Source: Porphyromonadaceae bacterium UBA7180
GTDB lineage: Bacteria; Bacteroidota; Bacteroidia; Bacteroidales; Muribaculaceae
Length of the DNA stretch: 56,969 nucleotides
NCBI GenBank assembly: GCA_002491165.1
Contig: DKVK01000022.1
Span: forward strand, 1-56,969
Direction: 5' to 3'
Numbering within the stretch: the stretch's first letter is position 1; every line of letters begins with the position of its first letter. The position numbers and the translations under genes were made by a program. The notes under the pieces were generated by a model. It was not told the origin of the DNA, ran no database searches, and saw only the letters and a program-made list of their open reading frames with translations. This document shows positions 7,939 to 16,142 of the stretch, in pieces.

Positions 7939-8598
7939 TCAGAAGGCGATTCGGCCGTGCTTGGCCTGTTCCACCATTTTCTCGCCGGGGACGAGATAGA
8001 TTTCCAGGCGGCGGTTCTTGGCGCGGTTGTCCATATTGTTGTTAGGACAACCGTTGAGCGGCTGGTCGTCCGACATCGCGTAAGGGAAGAGATAGCTGGT
8101 ATCGAGGCCGGGCTGGTTCTCGAACCATTCGGTCACAGCCAGGGCGCGGTCTACGGTAATCTTCTTGCGGTAGCCGGGTGAGCCGGTGTTGTCGGTGTGC
8201 ATGAGGAGCATAACACGCCAAACGTCGGGTTGCTTGAGGTAGCGTTTTATGGGTTCGAGGTATTTATCGGCGTCTTCAAGCAGCGTCGTGGAGTTGGGAC
8301 CGAAGAGGTCAGACGCCGGGATTGTGATTAGAAGCACCTCCTTGTTGCGGATGTTCTCCACGTTGCAGTTCGAATTCTTGTCCTTGCGGTAGGATTTGAG
8401 CAACACGTTGCGCGCCTCCTTCTCCTGGAACTTCTTAATGAGGTCGGAGCCTTTGCCGCAGTCCACGGAGTTAAGCATCTGTATCCACGTGTAGTCGGCA
8501 AGCTTTTCGGGATCCGATTCGGCTCGCAACTTCAGCGGGAGGGCAAGCAGTGATATGGCTATCAGTAATTTACAGAACGTCTTCAAGCGATTCTTCAT
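7939..8598 (-). CDS. OmpA-like C-terminal domain protein
   Basis: The 219-residue product has a signal peptide (residues 1-26, ending near LRAES) and a C-terminal OmpA/MotB-like domain. The domain is recognised by the spread of LLEDADKYLEPIKRYLKQ, MHTDNTGSPGYRKKITVDRA and the closing NRAKNRRLEIYLVP, which corresponds to the NRRVEI element that helps bind peptidoglycan. It is probably periplasmic and bound to the cell wall. No lipobox cysteine is seen at the cleavage region. The start overlaps the end of the 8570-8890 gene by 29 bases, consistent with translational coupling. Confidence 0.72.
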   Translation of the reverse strand: MKNRLKTFCKLLIAISLLALPLKLRAESDPEKLADYTWIQMLNSVDCGKGSDLIKKFQEKEARNVLLKSYRKDKNSNCNVENIRNKEVLLITIPASDLFGPNSTTLLEDADKYLEPIKRYLKQPDVWRVMLLMHTDNTGSPGYRKKITVDRALAVTEWFENQPGLDTSYLFPYAMSDDQPLNGCPNNNMDNRAKNRRLEIYLVPGEKMVEQAKHGRIAF

Positions 8599-8890
8599 AT
8601 TGTAATTCTCCTTTTACTATATAGGGGATGTCGTTGGGGTCGACGAGGAAGTCGTTTTGCGCTTTCACCTCCTTCTTGACGTAGGCTATGAGATCATCCT
8701 CGTTGAGCAACTCCTCCTCCGTTTCTATATCGTTGAGCGAAAGCATCCCTTTCTGCTCGTAGTAGTCCCAAATTATGTCCACGATGATCAGGATTTCATC
8801 GTCGGTGTACTTGTCTTGCATCTCGCGGGGCACGTAATTCCTGATGAATTTTACGGCCTGTTCTTCATTGTATCCCAGTTCCTCAGCCAT
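8570..8890 (-). CDS. Small acidic conserved hypothetical protein
   Basis: A 106-residue, acidic, mostly helical protein with no signal peptide, membrane segment or catalytic motif that I recognise. It begins MAEELGYNEEQAVKFIRNYV and ends in a Glu-rich tail. It lies 6 bases downstream of rimM and overlaps the OmpA-like gene, so it is part of the same transcript. Gene position suggests a conserved cytoplasmic protein; no function can be assigned. Confidence 0.7.
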   Translation of the reverse strand: MAEELGYNEEQAVKFIRNYVPREMQDKYTDDEILIIVDIIWDYYEQKGMLSLNDIETEEELLNEDDLIAYVKKEVKAQNDFLVDPNDIPYIVKGELQYEESLEDVL

Positions 8891-8896
8891 AGTTTT

Positions 8897-9433
8897 TTAA
8901 GAGTTTAGATCCACGAGTCCCGCGGGCAGCGAGGTGTGGATGGTTCTGTTGGTATTGTCTATATCGGTAATGAACTCGTCGGCCACGGGTATATAGAGTG
9001 TTTTTCCGTTGCGTTCGAGCAAAAACAGTGTGTTTGCCGTGGAAAGGTCTATTTCCTTGATTTCGCCCAGGTTGCCGTTCTCGTCGTCAATGATGGTATA
9101 ACCCACGAGGTCGTCGGCATATTCGCCGTCATCCTCTTCGGCTTCGGTCATTTCGCGGAAATCCTCCTTTAACATATAGATTGTCTTGTTGACAAAAGGT
9201 TTAGCGTCGTCGGCGCTGTCGACGCCCTCAAGTTTCAGCAGGCAGCCGAACTGCCCTTTAGGCCTTACTGATTGCAGATAGAACGGCACAGGGATTCCGT
9301 CCATTTCCACAATGAGGGGACGCTCCGGGTCAAGCAGGTCGCAGTCCGCGTCGAGCACGGCGTTCAGTTCCCCCTTCAGGGCATGGGCTTTCAGGAATTT
9401 TCCGGCGGTGGTGAGGTTTTGTCGTTCTATCAT
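8897..9433 (-). CDS. rimM: Ribosome maturation factor RimM
   Basis: RimM binds ribosomal protein S19 and helps mature the 3' domain of 16S rRNA in the small subunit. The 178-residue protein shows the N-terminal RimM barrel (AGKFLKAHALKGELNAVLD, with a short form of the usual GxxGELKV pattern, and later VDSADDAKPFVNKTIYM). A C-terminal PRC-barrel follows (DDLVGYTIIDDENGNLGEIKEIDLSTANTLFLLERNGKTLYIPV). It sits 11 bases downstream of murA on the same strand. The usual trmD and rpsP neighbours are absent. Confidence 0.88.
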   Translation of the reverse strand: MIERQNLTTAGKFLKAHALKGELNAVLDADCDLLDPERPLIVEMDGIPVPFYLQSVRPKGQFGCLLKLEGVDSADDAKPFVNKTIYMLKEDFREMTEAEEDDGEYADDLVGYTIIDDENGNLGEIKEIDLSTANTLFLLERNGKTLYIPVADEFITDIDNTNRTIHTSLPAGLVDLNS

Positions 9434-9444
9434 AATTTAGTGTG

Positions 9445-10758
9445 TCAGTCTTCTACTCTAATGATTTTTGCGCCCAAACTGTTCAGTCGTTCGTCTATTC
9501 TTTCGTATCCGCGGTCTATCTGGTCGATGTTCTGGATGCGGCTCGTACCCTTGGCTCCCATAGCGGCTATGAGCATTGCAATGCCGGCGCGGATGTCGGG
9601 CGACACCATATTGGTGGCGTGCAGCGAATGGAGCTTCCCGCTACCTATCACGGCAGCGCGGTGCGGGTCGCAAAGGATGATGCGGGCACCCATGTCTATG
9701 AGTTTGTCCACGAAGAAGAGTCGGCTCTCGAACATCTTCTGGTGGATGAGCACGCTGCCGGTAGCCTGAGTGGCCACCACCAGGAAAATACTCAGAAGGT
9801 CGGGCGAAAGACCGGGCCACGGCGCGTCGGCGATATTCATTATGGAGCCATCGATGAAGGTTTCTATCTCGTAGCCGTCCCCTTCCGGAATCACTATGTC
9901 GTCGCCGTCGATCTGCAGGTAGATGCCGAGGCGGGAGAAAGCGTCGGGGATAATGCCGAGGTCAGGGACGCTGACATCCTTGAGGCGCAGTCCGGAGCCG
10001 GTCATCGCGGCGATGCCGATGAAGGAGCCAACTTCAATCATATCGGGGAGCAGACGGTGGTCGGCGCCCCCGAGTTCCTGCTGACCGATGATTGTCAGCA
10101 GGTTGGAGCCAATCCCCTCAATCTTAGCCCCCATCTTCACAAGCATCTTGCAGAGTTGCTGTATGTAGGGTTCGCAGGCGGCGTTGTAGATGGTAGTGGT
10201 CCCTTTGGCCAAAGTGGAGGCCATTACAAGATTGGCGGTACCGGTAATGGAAGCTTCGTCAAGCAGAACGTAGCGGCCGGTCAGTCCGTCGGGAGCCTCT
10301 ATGTCGTAGATGCTCTTCTCGAAGACGTAACGAAAGTTGGCGCCGAGTTTCTGGAGGCCGAGGAAGTGTGTGTCAAGGCGGCGTCGGCCTATCTTGTCTC
10401 CTCCGGGTTTAGGCAAGATGGCCTTACCGAAACGAGCCGTCATCGGACCGATTATCATCACGGAGCCGCGCAGCGACTGAGCCTTGCGGATGAAAGTGTC
10501 GGTGTGGATGTAGTCGGTGTCAATCTCGTCGGCCTGGAAACGGTAGGTGTCCTGCGAGAGGCGTTCAACCTTTACACCGAGGTCGGCGAGTAGACTTATT
10601 AGGTTGCGGACATCAAGGATGTCCGGTATGTTAGAGATAGTTACAGGCCGGCTGGTCAGCAACGTTGCGCAGATTACCTCCAGCGCCTCATTCTTGGCAC
10701 CTTGCGGTTTTATCTCGCCCGAGAGCTTGTGGCCGCCCTCTACTATGAATGTGCTCAT
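9445..10758 (-). CDS. murA: UDP-N-acetylglucosamine 1-carboxyvinyltransferase
   Basis: MurA transfers enolpyruvate from PEP to UDP-GlcNAc, the first committed step of peptidoglycan synthesis, in the cytoplasm. The 437-residue length and the EPSP-synthase-like double domain fit. Conserved pieces include GAKNEAL at 20-26 (binding-site Lys22 and Asn23), RGSVMIIGPMTARFG (97-111) and GRRRLDTH. At the position of the usual catalytic cysteine (Cys115 in E. coli) the loop reads PGGDKIG, with Asp121, a change known to confer fosfomycin insensitivity in mycobacterial and chlamydial MurA. The gene lies 103 bases after the DUF4290 gene and 11 bases before rimM. Confidence 0.95.
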   Translation of the reverse strand: MSTFIVEGGHKLSGEIKPQGAKNEALEVICATLLTSRPVTISNIPDILDVRNLISLLADLGVKVERLSQDTYRFQADEIDTDYIHTDTFIRKAQSLRGSVMIIGPMTARFGKAILPKPGGDKIGRRRLDTHFLGLQKLGANFRYVFEKSIYDIEAPDGLTGRYVLLDEASITGTANLVMASTLAKGTTTIYNAACEPYIQQLCKMLVKMGAKIEGIGSNLLTIIGQQELGGADHRLLPDMIEVGSFIGIAAMTGSGLRLKDVSVPDLGIIPDAFSRLGIYLQIDGDDIVIPEGDGYEIETFIDGSIMNIADAPWPGLSPDLLSIFLVVATQATGSVLIHQKMFESRLFFVDKLIDMGARIILCDPHRAAVIGSGKLHSLHATNMVSPDIRAGIAMLIAAMGAKGTSRIQNIDQIDRGYERIDERLNSLGAKIIRVED

Positions 10759-10861
10759 TGCCTTGCGATTTTTTGTTTAGCCGGAGAGAGGCGGCGCGTA
10801 CCGCCGTGTTCCCTCCGCATTCCGGACGCTACGTTGCCGGCGCGTTCCGGACTTGGGGTTA

Positions 10862-11452
10862 TCACTTCTTTTTCTTCTTTTTGCCGTTCTGGACGGGTTC
10901 TATCTCCCTGAACTCATGCAGGATATATGTTTCGGGGTCGAGCTGTATGCGCCCTTTGGAGTATTCCGCCAGGTCGCGCAGTATGCGTGCGTCGTTCACT
11001 CCCTCCTTGTTGTGCGTGAACATGAGTTTCTTCATGTGGTGGGCTATCATGGAGATAAGTGAGTCTTTCTCCGGACCCTCTTCCAGCTCGGCCACACGGT
11101 CTATCATCATCTGTATGTTCTTGCCGTAATAGCGGTGACGGATATTCTGGTCGCCGTAGGGGATGGGTTCCGGCTTGGGATGTATGGCTTCGGCGGAGGA
11201 GACTTCCACGGGAAAATCTATGTCGAGCTTGAAGTCGGAGATAATGTTTATATGGTCCCACATCTTGCGTTCGCCGTCTGGGGAAGCAAATTCCTGCGGG
11301 AAGAGGTTTTTCATTATTTTTGCGATTGCGAATGCGCAGCGGGTGCGTTCATCGCGGTCGGGAATCTGGGTGGCATACTCTACCATCTGGTGGATCATCC
11401 GTCCGTATTCCGGGAGTGCCAGCGGCTTCAACTGGGTGTTATATGTGAGCAT
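10862..11452 (-). CDS. DUF4290 family protein
   Basis: A 196-residue cytoplasmic protein of the Bacteroidetes-specific DUF4290 family, recognised from its start (MLTYNTQLKPLALPEYGRMIHQMV), the NLFPQEFASPDGERKMWDH region and its usual place just upstream of murA. No biochemical role is known to me. The C-terminus ends in a run of six lysines. It is probably the first gene of the murA-rimM operon, with a good promoter candidate about 40 bases upstream. Confidence 0.85.
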   Translation of the reverse strand: MLTYNTQLKPLALPEYGRMIHQMVEYATQIPDRDERTRCAFAIAKIMKNLFPQEFASPDGERKMWDHINIISDFKLDIDFPVEVSSAEAIHPKPEPIPYGDQNIRHRYYGKNIQMMIDRVAELEEGPEKDSLISMIAHHMKKLMFTHNKEGVNDARILRDLAEYSKGRIQLDPETYILHEFREIEPVQNGKKKKKK

Positions 11453-11489
11453 TACGATGTTTCGATGTTACTATTATCTGCTTGAATTG

Positions 11490-11521
11490 CAAAATTAACT
11501 AATTTTTCGGATATTTCCAAA
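11490..11521 (-). promoter_or_regulatory. Bacteroidetes-type promoter for the DUF4290-murA-rimM block
   Basis: On the minus strand TAATTTTG (11497-11490) fits TAnnTTTG, and TTTG (11521-11518) lies exactly 20 bases upstream. The DUF4290 start is about 38 bases downstream. Confidence 0.65.
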
Positions 11522-11537
11522 AAGCGGCACTGTTTTT

Positions 11538-12272
11538 TCATTTTCCTGCGGTTTTGCAGCGCTGCTGCTCTATCTCTTCCAGCACCTTGTTGCGGCTCTT
11601 CTTGGCTTCGTATTCCTTGAGGTAGAGCGGCACGGCATACCCGGTGTCGGCTATCTTCCCTTCGCGCAGGTACTTCTCCGAGAGAGCCACCATGTCGCGG
11701 GCGTAGGCGCGGATTCCCTGCATGTAGTGGAGGTTCTCACCTTTCAACAACTCCACGGCCTTGTCGCTCCCCTCCCCCATGAAGTATATCTGCCGGTCTT
11801 GTGGCAGTCGAGATATGGTTTCCTCCGTAAGGACAAGCGGTTGCGGTTCCATTACCGGGTCGAGGCGGAAGTCGTAGAGCGCGGTGTAGACCTCCATGCG
11901 GCGCGCGTCTATCATCGGCAAAAGCAATTCGTCTCCCTGAAAATCGAACTTTCGGAACATGGCTTTAACGGCAAGGATTTCGAGCGTCGGCACGGTGATT
12001 AGCGGCACGTCGAGGCCGAAGCAGAGTCCTTTGGCGGCGGAAAGGCCGATGCGCAACCCGGTATAGGAACCCGGACCGATGCTTACCGCAACGGCGTCGG
12101 GCTTCAGCCCGCGCGACTTTAGGTAGCCCATACATTCCTCTATGAAGGGTCCTATCTTGGCGCCCTGTTGCATCGGGGTGTCACATTCCCGCTGAAATTC
12201 AACCATTCCGTCGCGACTGACTGCGACACTGCATATCTCTTGTGAAGTCTCAATATTTATAATGATAGCCAT
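11538..12272 (-). CDS. tsaB: tRNA threonylcarbamoyladenosine biosynthesis protein TsaB
   Basis: TsaB is the non-catalytic partner of TsaD (with TsaE) in making t6A at position 37 of ANN-decoding tRNAs. The 244-residue protein has the ASKHA start INIETSQEICSVAVSRDG (residues 5-22) and the family signature SIGPGSYTGLRIGLSAAKGL (64-83). The C-terminal region is typical in length. Its ATG overlaps the stop of the upstream FAD oxidoreductase by one base (TAATG), so the two are translationally coupled. Confidence 0.92.
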   Translation of the reverse strand: MAIIINIETSQEICSVAVSRDGMVEFQRECDTPMQQGAKIGPFIEECMGYLKSRGLKPDAVAVSIGPGSYTGLRIGLSAAKGLCFGLDVPLITVPTLEILAVKAMFRKFDFQGDELLLPMIDARRMEVYTALYDFRLDPVMEPQPLVLTEETISRLPQDRQIYFMGEGSDKAVELLKGENLHYMQGIRAYARDMVALSEKYLREGKIADTGYAVPLYLKEYEAKKSRNKVLEEIEQQRCKTAGK

Positions 12273-13840
12273 TATTCAGACATTGTTTTTATGAATGAGT
12301 CAATACAGCGGATGCCGTCTATCGCCGCCGATACTATTCCACCTGCATAACCTGCGCCCTCCCCTGCCGGGTAGAGGTTGCGGATACGGATATGCTGCAA
12401 CGTCTCGGAGTCGCGGATTACACGAACCGGCGAGGATGTTCGCGATTCAAGCCCTATTACCTGGGCGCGGTCGGTAAGGAAACCTTTGCGTTTGCGGCCG
12501 AAGTCCTCGAAGCCGCGGCGCAGACGGTCGCTGATAAAGGGCGGGAGCAGGAGGTCCACACGCGCGGGGTGTATGCCCGGAGCGTAGCTTGTGGGAAGCA
12601 GCGATTTGGAGGGACGGCCGGCCACGAAGTCGGTCATCCTCTGTGCCGCGGCGTTAAAGGAGTTTCCGGCCTCGGCAAAGAAACGGCGTTCCAAGTCCTG
12701 CTGCAGTTTCATAGTGCAGAGCGCTCCGTATTGCGAGTATTCGGGGAAGTCTTCGGGATGAATTTCCACCACCATCCCGGAGTTGGCCCAGCGACCGGAA
12801 CGCCCGGCCGCTGACATTCCGTTCACCACGAGACCGTCGCTCTCGGTAGCGGCAGGGACAATAACACCTCCGGGACACATGCAGAAGCTATACACGCCGC
12901 GTCCATCTACCTGGGTCACAAATTGATATTCGGCGGCCGGAAGATACTCTCCGCGTCCTTTCGGGTCGTGGTACTGTATGCGGTCAATCACCTCCTGGGG
13001 ATGCTCCAGGCGCACTCCTATTGCCAATCCTTTGGCTTCGATGTCCACTCCTTTGCGGTGAAGCATCTCGTAGACATCGCGAGCTCCATGACCCGTTGCG
13101 AGAATCACGGCGTCACCCTCTATCCGGCGCCCGTCTTCAAGAAGGACTCCCTGCGCCGAATCGCCGTCGAGCAACAATTCCGTTACCTTTGAGCGGAAAT
13201 ACACCTCTCCCCCTTTTTCACGAATAGATTCGCGCATCGAGGCGATGATATCTGGCAGCCGGTTGCTCCCTATATGGGGATGGGCATCTATGAGTATATC
13301 CTCCGAGGCGCCGTGCGCCACGAAAGCCGTCAGCACGTCGGTGACGCTTCCGCGCTTCTTGCTCCGCGTGTAAAGCTTCCCGTCGCTATACGCTCCCGCT
13401 CCGCCTTCGCCGAAGCAATAATTGCTCTCGGGGTCGAGGTGCCCTTTGCGTGAAATGTCGGCCAGTTTCTTGCGGCGCGTGTCCACATCGTCGCCGCGTT
13501 CCAACACTATGGGACGTATTCCTTTCGCCAGACAACGAAGCGCCGCGAAGAGTCCCGCTGGACCGGCGCCAACTATCACGACGGTCATGGCAGCATGACG
13601 TACATCCTGATACGCAGGCGGTTGCACAAGAGGCGCCACTTCTCGGTCATCGCCGGAGGCAGTCTTAACCGTAACGTTCACCATCACTTTGCGTTGCCGG
13701 GCATCGATACTGCGGTGCGTTATCCTGAGGTCATTGATTTCCTGCGGCGGCAAACCAAGCTTGCGCGCCACCGCCTTTCGCAGCAGCTCCACGGTATATG
13801 CCTCGCGAGGAGTCACTCTCAAACTCACTTCCGTAACCAT
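12272..13840 (-). CDS. FAD-dependent oxidoreductase (COG2509 type)
   Basis: A 522-residue flavoprotein with an N-terminal extension of about 85 residues, then the dinucleotide fold VVIVGAGPAGLFAALRCLAKG (GxGxxG at 91-96). A later ATGHGARDVYEMLHRKGVDIEAKG segment and a C-terminal NLYPAGEGAGYAGGIVSAAIDGI segment complete the FAD site. This arrangement matches the uncharacterised FAD-dependent dehydrogenases near tsaB in Bacteroidales. The substrate is unknown. The start codon is only 5 bases from a TAACTTTG element (13845-13852), so the transcript would have almost no leader if that element is used. Confidence 0.8.
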   Translation of the reverse strand: MVTEVSLRVTPREAYTVELLRKAVARKLGLPPQEINDLRITHRSIDARQRKVMVNVTVKTASGDDREVAPLVQPPAYQDVRHAAMTVVIVGAGPAGLFAALRCLAKGIRPIVLERGDDVDTRRKKLADISRKGHLDPESNYCFGEGGAGAYSDGKLYTRSKKRGSVTDVLTAFVAHGASEDILIDAHPHIGSNRLPDIIASMRESIREKGGEVYFRSKVTELLLDGDSAQGVLLEDGRRIEGDAVILATGHGARDVYEMLHRKGVDIEAKGLAIGVRLEHPQEVIDRIQYHDPKGRGEYLPAAEYQFVTQVDGRGVYSFCMCPGGVIVPAATESDGLVVNGMSAAGRSGRWANSGMVVEIHPEDFPEYSQYGALCTMKLQQDLERRFFAEAGNSFNAAAQRMTDFVAGRPSKSLLPTSYAPGIHPARVDLLLPPFISDRLRRGFEDFGRKRKGFLTDRAQVIGLESRTSSPVRVIRDSETLQHIRIRNLYPAGEGAGYAGGIVSAAIDGIRCIDSFIKTMSE

Positions 13841-13844
13841 ACCG

Positions 13845-13852
13845 CAAAGTTA
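13845..13852 (-). promoter_or_regulatory. Possible -7 element at the FAD oxidoreductase start
   Basis: TAACTTTG on the minus strand is an exact -7 element but lies immediately before the ATG at 13840. No TTTG occurs at the expected -33 distance. Weak; it may be chance or imply a leaderless mRNA. Confidence 0.25.
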
Positions 13853-13880
13853 ACTATTTTTTTTCAAACAGAGGCGCAGT

Positions 13881-13911
13881 TTTGCACTCTTAGAGAATTT
13901 TTGTAATTTTG
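13881..13911 (+). promoter_or_regulatory. Bacteroidetes-type promoter for the 13978 gene
   Basis: TTTG at 13881-13884 and TAATTTTG at 13904-13911 are separated by 19 bases, matching both consensus elements. The ATG at 13978 is about 60 bases downstream of the expected start of transcription. Confidence 0.65.
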
Positions 13912-13977
13912 CGCCACATAAACGACATAAATTACATACGGTACAAAAATCACATAAGCACACCGTGCCCACACAAC

Positions 13978-15108
13978 ATGAAACATACCCTCACAATCAT
14001 AGCGCTCGCCGCAACAGCTTTCACGGGCGGCGCCGGAGAACGCACCGCAGGAATAACCCGCGTGTACGACTATCGTCCCGCTCCGGGACAGTTTGTAAAC
14101 GTCCTGCCTGAGATAGCGCCTGACGCTGCCCCGGAACAGGTCTGCGAAGCTGTATTGAGCCAAATCGGCGGCGAAGAGCCTGACGGAATGATTTCGCTCG
14201 GTGCTTTCGGCGGCTATGTAATCTTCGGCTTCGACCATCCGCTGGTCAACGTCCCGGGTGAATATGACTTCAAAATAGCCGGCAACGCCTTCGTGGACAA
14301 CAAAGAGCTGAACGGCGGCAGCTGCGAGCCGGGAATAGTGATGGTCTCCGTAGACGCCAACGGCAACGGACTGCCGGACGACCTGTGGTACGAGCTTGCC
14401 GGCTCCGCTTACGCCGAATCATACAAGGATTTCTCAATCACTTATACCAAGCCCGCGACCTCAGACACCACATATCCCTATACCACCAACGACCCCGCAC
14501 GACCCACCGGTGAGGTGGAGCGCAACATTTTCCACAAACAGTCGTATTGGCCCGAATGGACCGGAACGGAAACACTGCTATTCAGCGGCACCTGCCTCCC
14601 CGACAATGGTGTGAACACCGCTACCCCTCCACAGCAGAACTGGGTCTTGAAAGCCTTCGAATGGGGTTACGCAGACAATCTCGCGAACAGCACCGACCCC
14701 GGATTGAAACTCGACTGGGCGGTAGATTCCGTCGGGCGTCCGGTGACGCTCCGTCAAGTAGATTTCATAAAGGTGTACACCGGAGTGTGCCAGTCCTGCG
14801 GCCGTATAGGGGAAACCTCCACCGAAGTCGCCGGCGCCCGCGACCTGCACCCCGATGCCGAGCCCGTCTCCGGCCTCAATGGCATATTCACAGAAAATAC
14901 CTCCGCCATAACCCTCCTGCGCAGCGAAAGCGGCGCCCTCAACGTCCGGGCTTCCTTGGAAACCGCCTACGCTATTTACACCGTCTCAGGGCGCCGCATT
15001 ATGAACGGCCGCCTCACGCAAGGCGACAACCGGATAGCTACCGCCGCGCTCCCCTCCGGCATATACATACTGCAAACCCCAGGCGCAACCCACAAATTCC
15101 GCCGCTAA
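13978..15108 (+). CDS. Secreted cell-surface protein with T9SS-like C-terminal tail
   Basis: A 376-residue exported protein. The ATG at 13978 starts a signal peptide (MKHTLTIIALAATAFTGG); the in-frame ATG at 13909 would put a hydrophilic stretch before it and also overlaps the promoter. The body has the GMISLGAFGGYVIFGFDHP and VSVDANGNGLPDDLWYELAGS segments typical of Bacteroidales cell-surface proteins of unknown function, the latter possibly a calcium-binding D-x-N-x-N-x-L loop. The last 75 residues (YTVSGRRIMNGRLTQGDNRI, then LPSGIYIL) look like a type A Por/T9SS sorting domain. The ligand or substrate is unknown. Confidence 0.72.
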   Translation: MKHTLTIIALAATAFTGGAGERTAGITRVYDYRPAPGQFVNVLPEIAPDAAPEQVCEAVLSQIGGEEPDGMISLGAFGGYVIFGFDHPLVNVPGEYDFKIAGNAFVDNKELNGGSCEPGIVMVSVDANGNGLPDDLWYELAGSAYAESYKDFSITYTKPATSDTTYPYTTNDPARPTGEVERNIFHKQSYWPEWTGTETLLFSGTCLPDNGVNTATPPQQNWVLKAFEWGYADNLANSTDPGLKLDWAVDSVGRPVTLRQVDFIKVYTGVCQSCGRIGETSTEVAGARDLHPDAEPVSGLNGIFTENTSAITLLRSESGALNVRASLETAYAIYTVSGRRIMNGRLTQGDNRIATAALPSGIYILQTPGATHKFRR

Positions 15109-15132
15109 AAAATTGCAACAAATAATAATGGG

Positions 15133-15163
15133 AGCCTGCCGACGGAGGACGTATCGGCAGGCT
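15133..15163. terminator. Hairpin between convergent genes
   Basis: AGCCTGCCGA (15133-15142) pairs perfectly with TCGGCAGGCT (15154-15163) around an 11-base loop. It lies 25 bases after the plus-strand gene. No T-run follows on the plus strand; on the minus strand an AT-rich stretch follows. It could serve either gene. Confidence 0.45.
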
Positions 15164-15189
15164 TCCTGCAAGTTAATGGGTTAGACTAT

Positions 15190-15277
15190 CTGTTTCGGTG
15201 AATTGTAAGTTCTTGTTTCGGCGGATTTTATCTTGCTTGTCTTGGTAAAATTTGCTTATTTGTCATAGTAAAATTTG
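15190..15277. repeat. Degenerate tandem repeat, period about 22-23
   Basis: Two adjacent 23-base units, 15232-15254 and 15255-15277, match at 19 of 23 positions and both end GTAAAATTTG. Two looser units precede them (15190-15211 and 15212-15231), both with the text TGTTTCGG. The rest of the 279-base gap to 15388 holds no recognised gene. Confidence 0.45.
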
Positions 15278-15387
15278 GATTCTTTTTCCTGTGATTGCGG
15301 GTAGGGTATATTTGTTTCGGCGTTTTTTTGCGGAGGTCGGGGTTCGCTTTGGCAGAGGCGCCGTGGCACGTCCCTACTTTTATTCTA

Positions 15388-16092
15388 TTATTTCTTGTAC
15401 TTGAAGAAGAGGGTGGAGCGTTTCGTTCTCATGGCTACACGCTCTGCCACGGAATCAGCGCACTCCTCTTCTTCAAAAGCGCGTTGGGCACTATCCATGC
15501 ATTTGGCCAGACTTGACATCATAGAACGCGTACCAGTCTTAGTTGCCAGGAATGCCATGGCATTGTCGATGTTAAGCGACTGCGACACTTTGTCAACGTC
15601 GATGTTCGCCCCGATGAAGTTGAAAGTCCATCCCAGCTCCTTGAGACTGCTTATCATCTTGGCCACTTTCTGCAGGGAATAGTGAGTGGAGGAGTTCTCG
15701 TAGCCGTCGGTTATGATGGTCACTATCCCGGTGGCGTCTTCACACTTGTCGGCAGCAGCCTTGAGGTCGGTCAGCGTCGAACCCACGGCGTCCAGGAGCG
15801 GCGTGCCACCGTAAGGCTGGTAGTCGTCGGGCGTCAGGTCGTTGACAAGCTCTGCGGGTTCGTTCTTGGCGATGTAGCGCGAGGGGACGTTGCCGTCGCT
15901 CTGGAAGCAGAAGATGCTCACCAGGTTGGTACGTTTGTCGCCCGCTTCCTTTTGGGCGTTGCGCGTCACGTTGAGCACCTCATTGCAACCGCTCACGGTG
16001 CTTTCGCGCAACGGCAACATCGAGCCGCTCTCGTCGAGGATTATCAGGTTGAAGACTGTCGTTTTCATGTTCTGGTTTGTTTTGGTATCCAT
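15388..16092 (-). CDS. VWA-domain protein
   Basis: A 234-residue cytoplasmic protein that is almost entirely one von Willebrand factor A domain. The metal-binding MIDAS site is complete: D20-x-S22-x-S24 (LDESGSM), a Thr in YGGTPLLDA, and Asp in TIITDGYENSS. Such small soluble VWA proteins usually bind partner proteins in a metal-dependent way. The gene is 50 bases downstream of the NrtR-like regulator on the same strand and is probably cotranscribed, so its level would follow that regulator's operators. It is not related in sequence detail to the BatA and BatB VWA proteins of this window, which are membrane-anchored. Confidence 0.8.
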   Translation of the reverse strand: MDTKTNQNMKTTVFNLIILDESGSMLPLRESTVSGCNEVLNVTRNAQKEAGDKRTNLVSIFCFQSDGNVPSRYIAKNEPAELVNDLTPDDYQPYGGTPLLDAVGSTLTDLKAAADKCEDATGIVTIITDGYENSSTHYSLQKVAKMISSLKELGWTFNFIGANIDVDKVSQSLNIDNAMAFLATKTGTRSMMSSLAKCMDSAQRAFEEEECADSVAERVAMRTKRSTLFFKYKK

Positions 16093-16142
16093 AATTACTA
16101 TTTGTTTGGTGAGATATATGATTACAATGAATCGTGTGATGT

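Noticed and set aside
9442..10593. Long plus-strand reading frame (383 codons) opposite murA
   Set aside because: It is antisense to a clear MurA and has no recognisable domain. High GC and biased codon use on the minus strand keep such frames open.
15366..15375. GTAGGGACGTGCC-like segment on the minus strand near 15350-15375, with a looser copy near 32030
   Set aside because: Only one good copy is present in the window; similarity of the second is too weak to call a repeat here.
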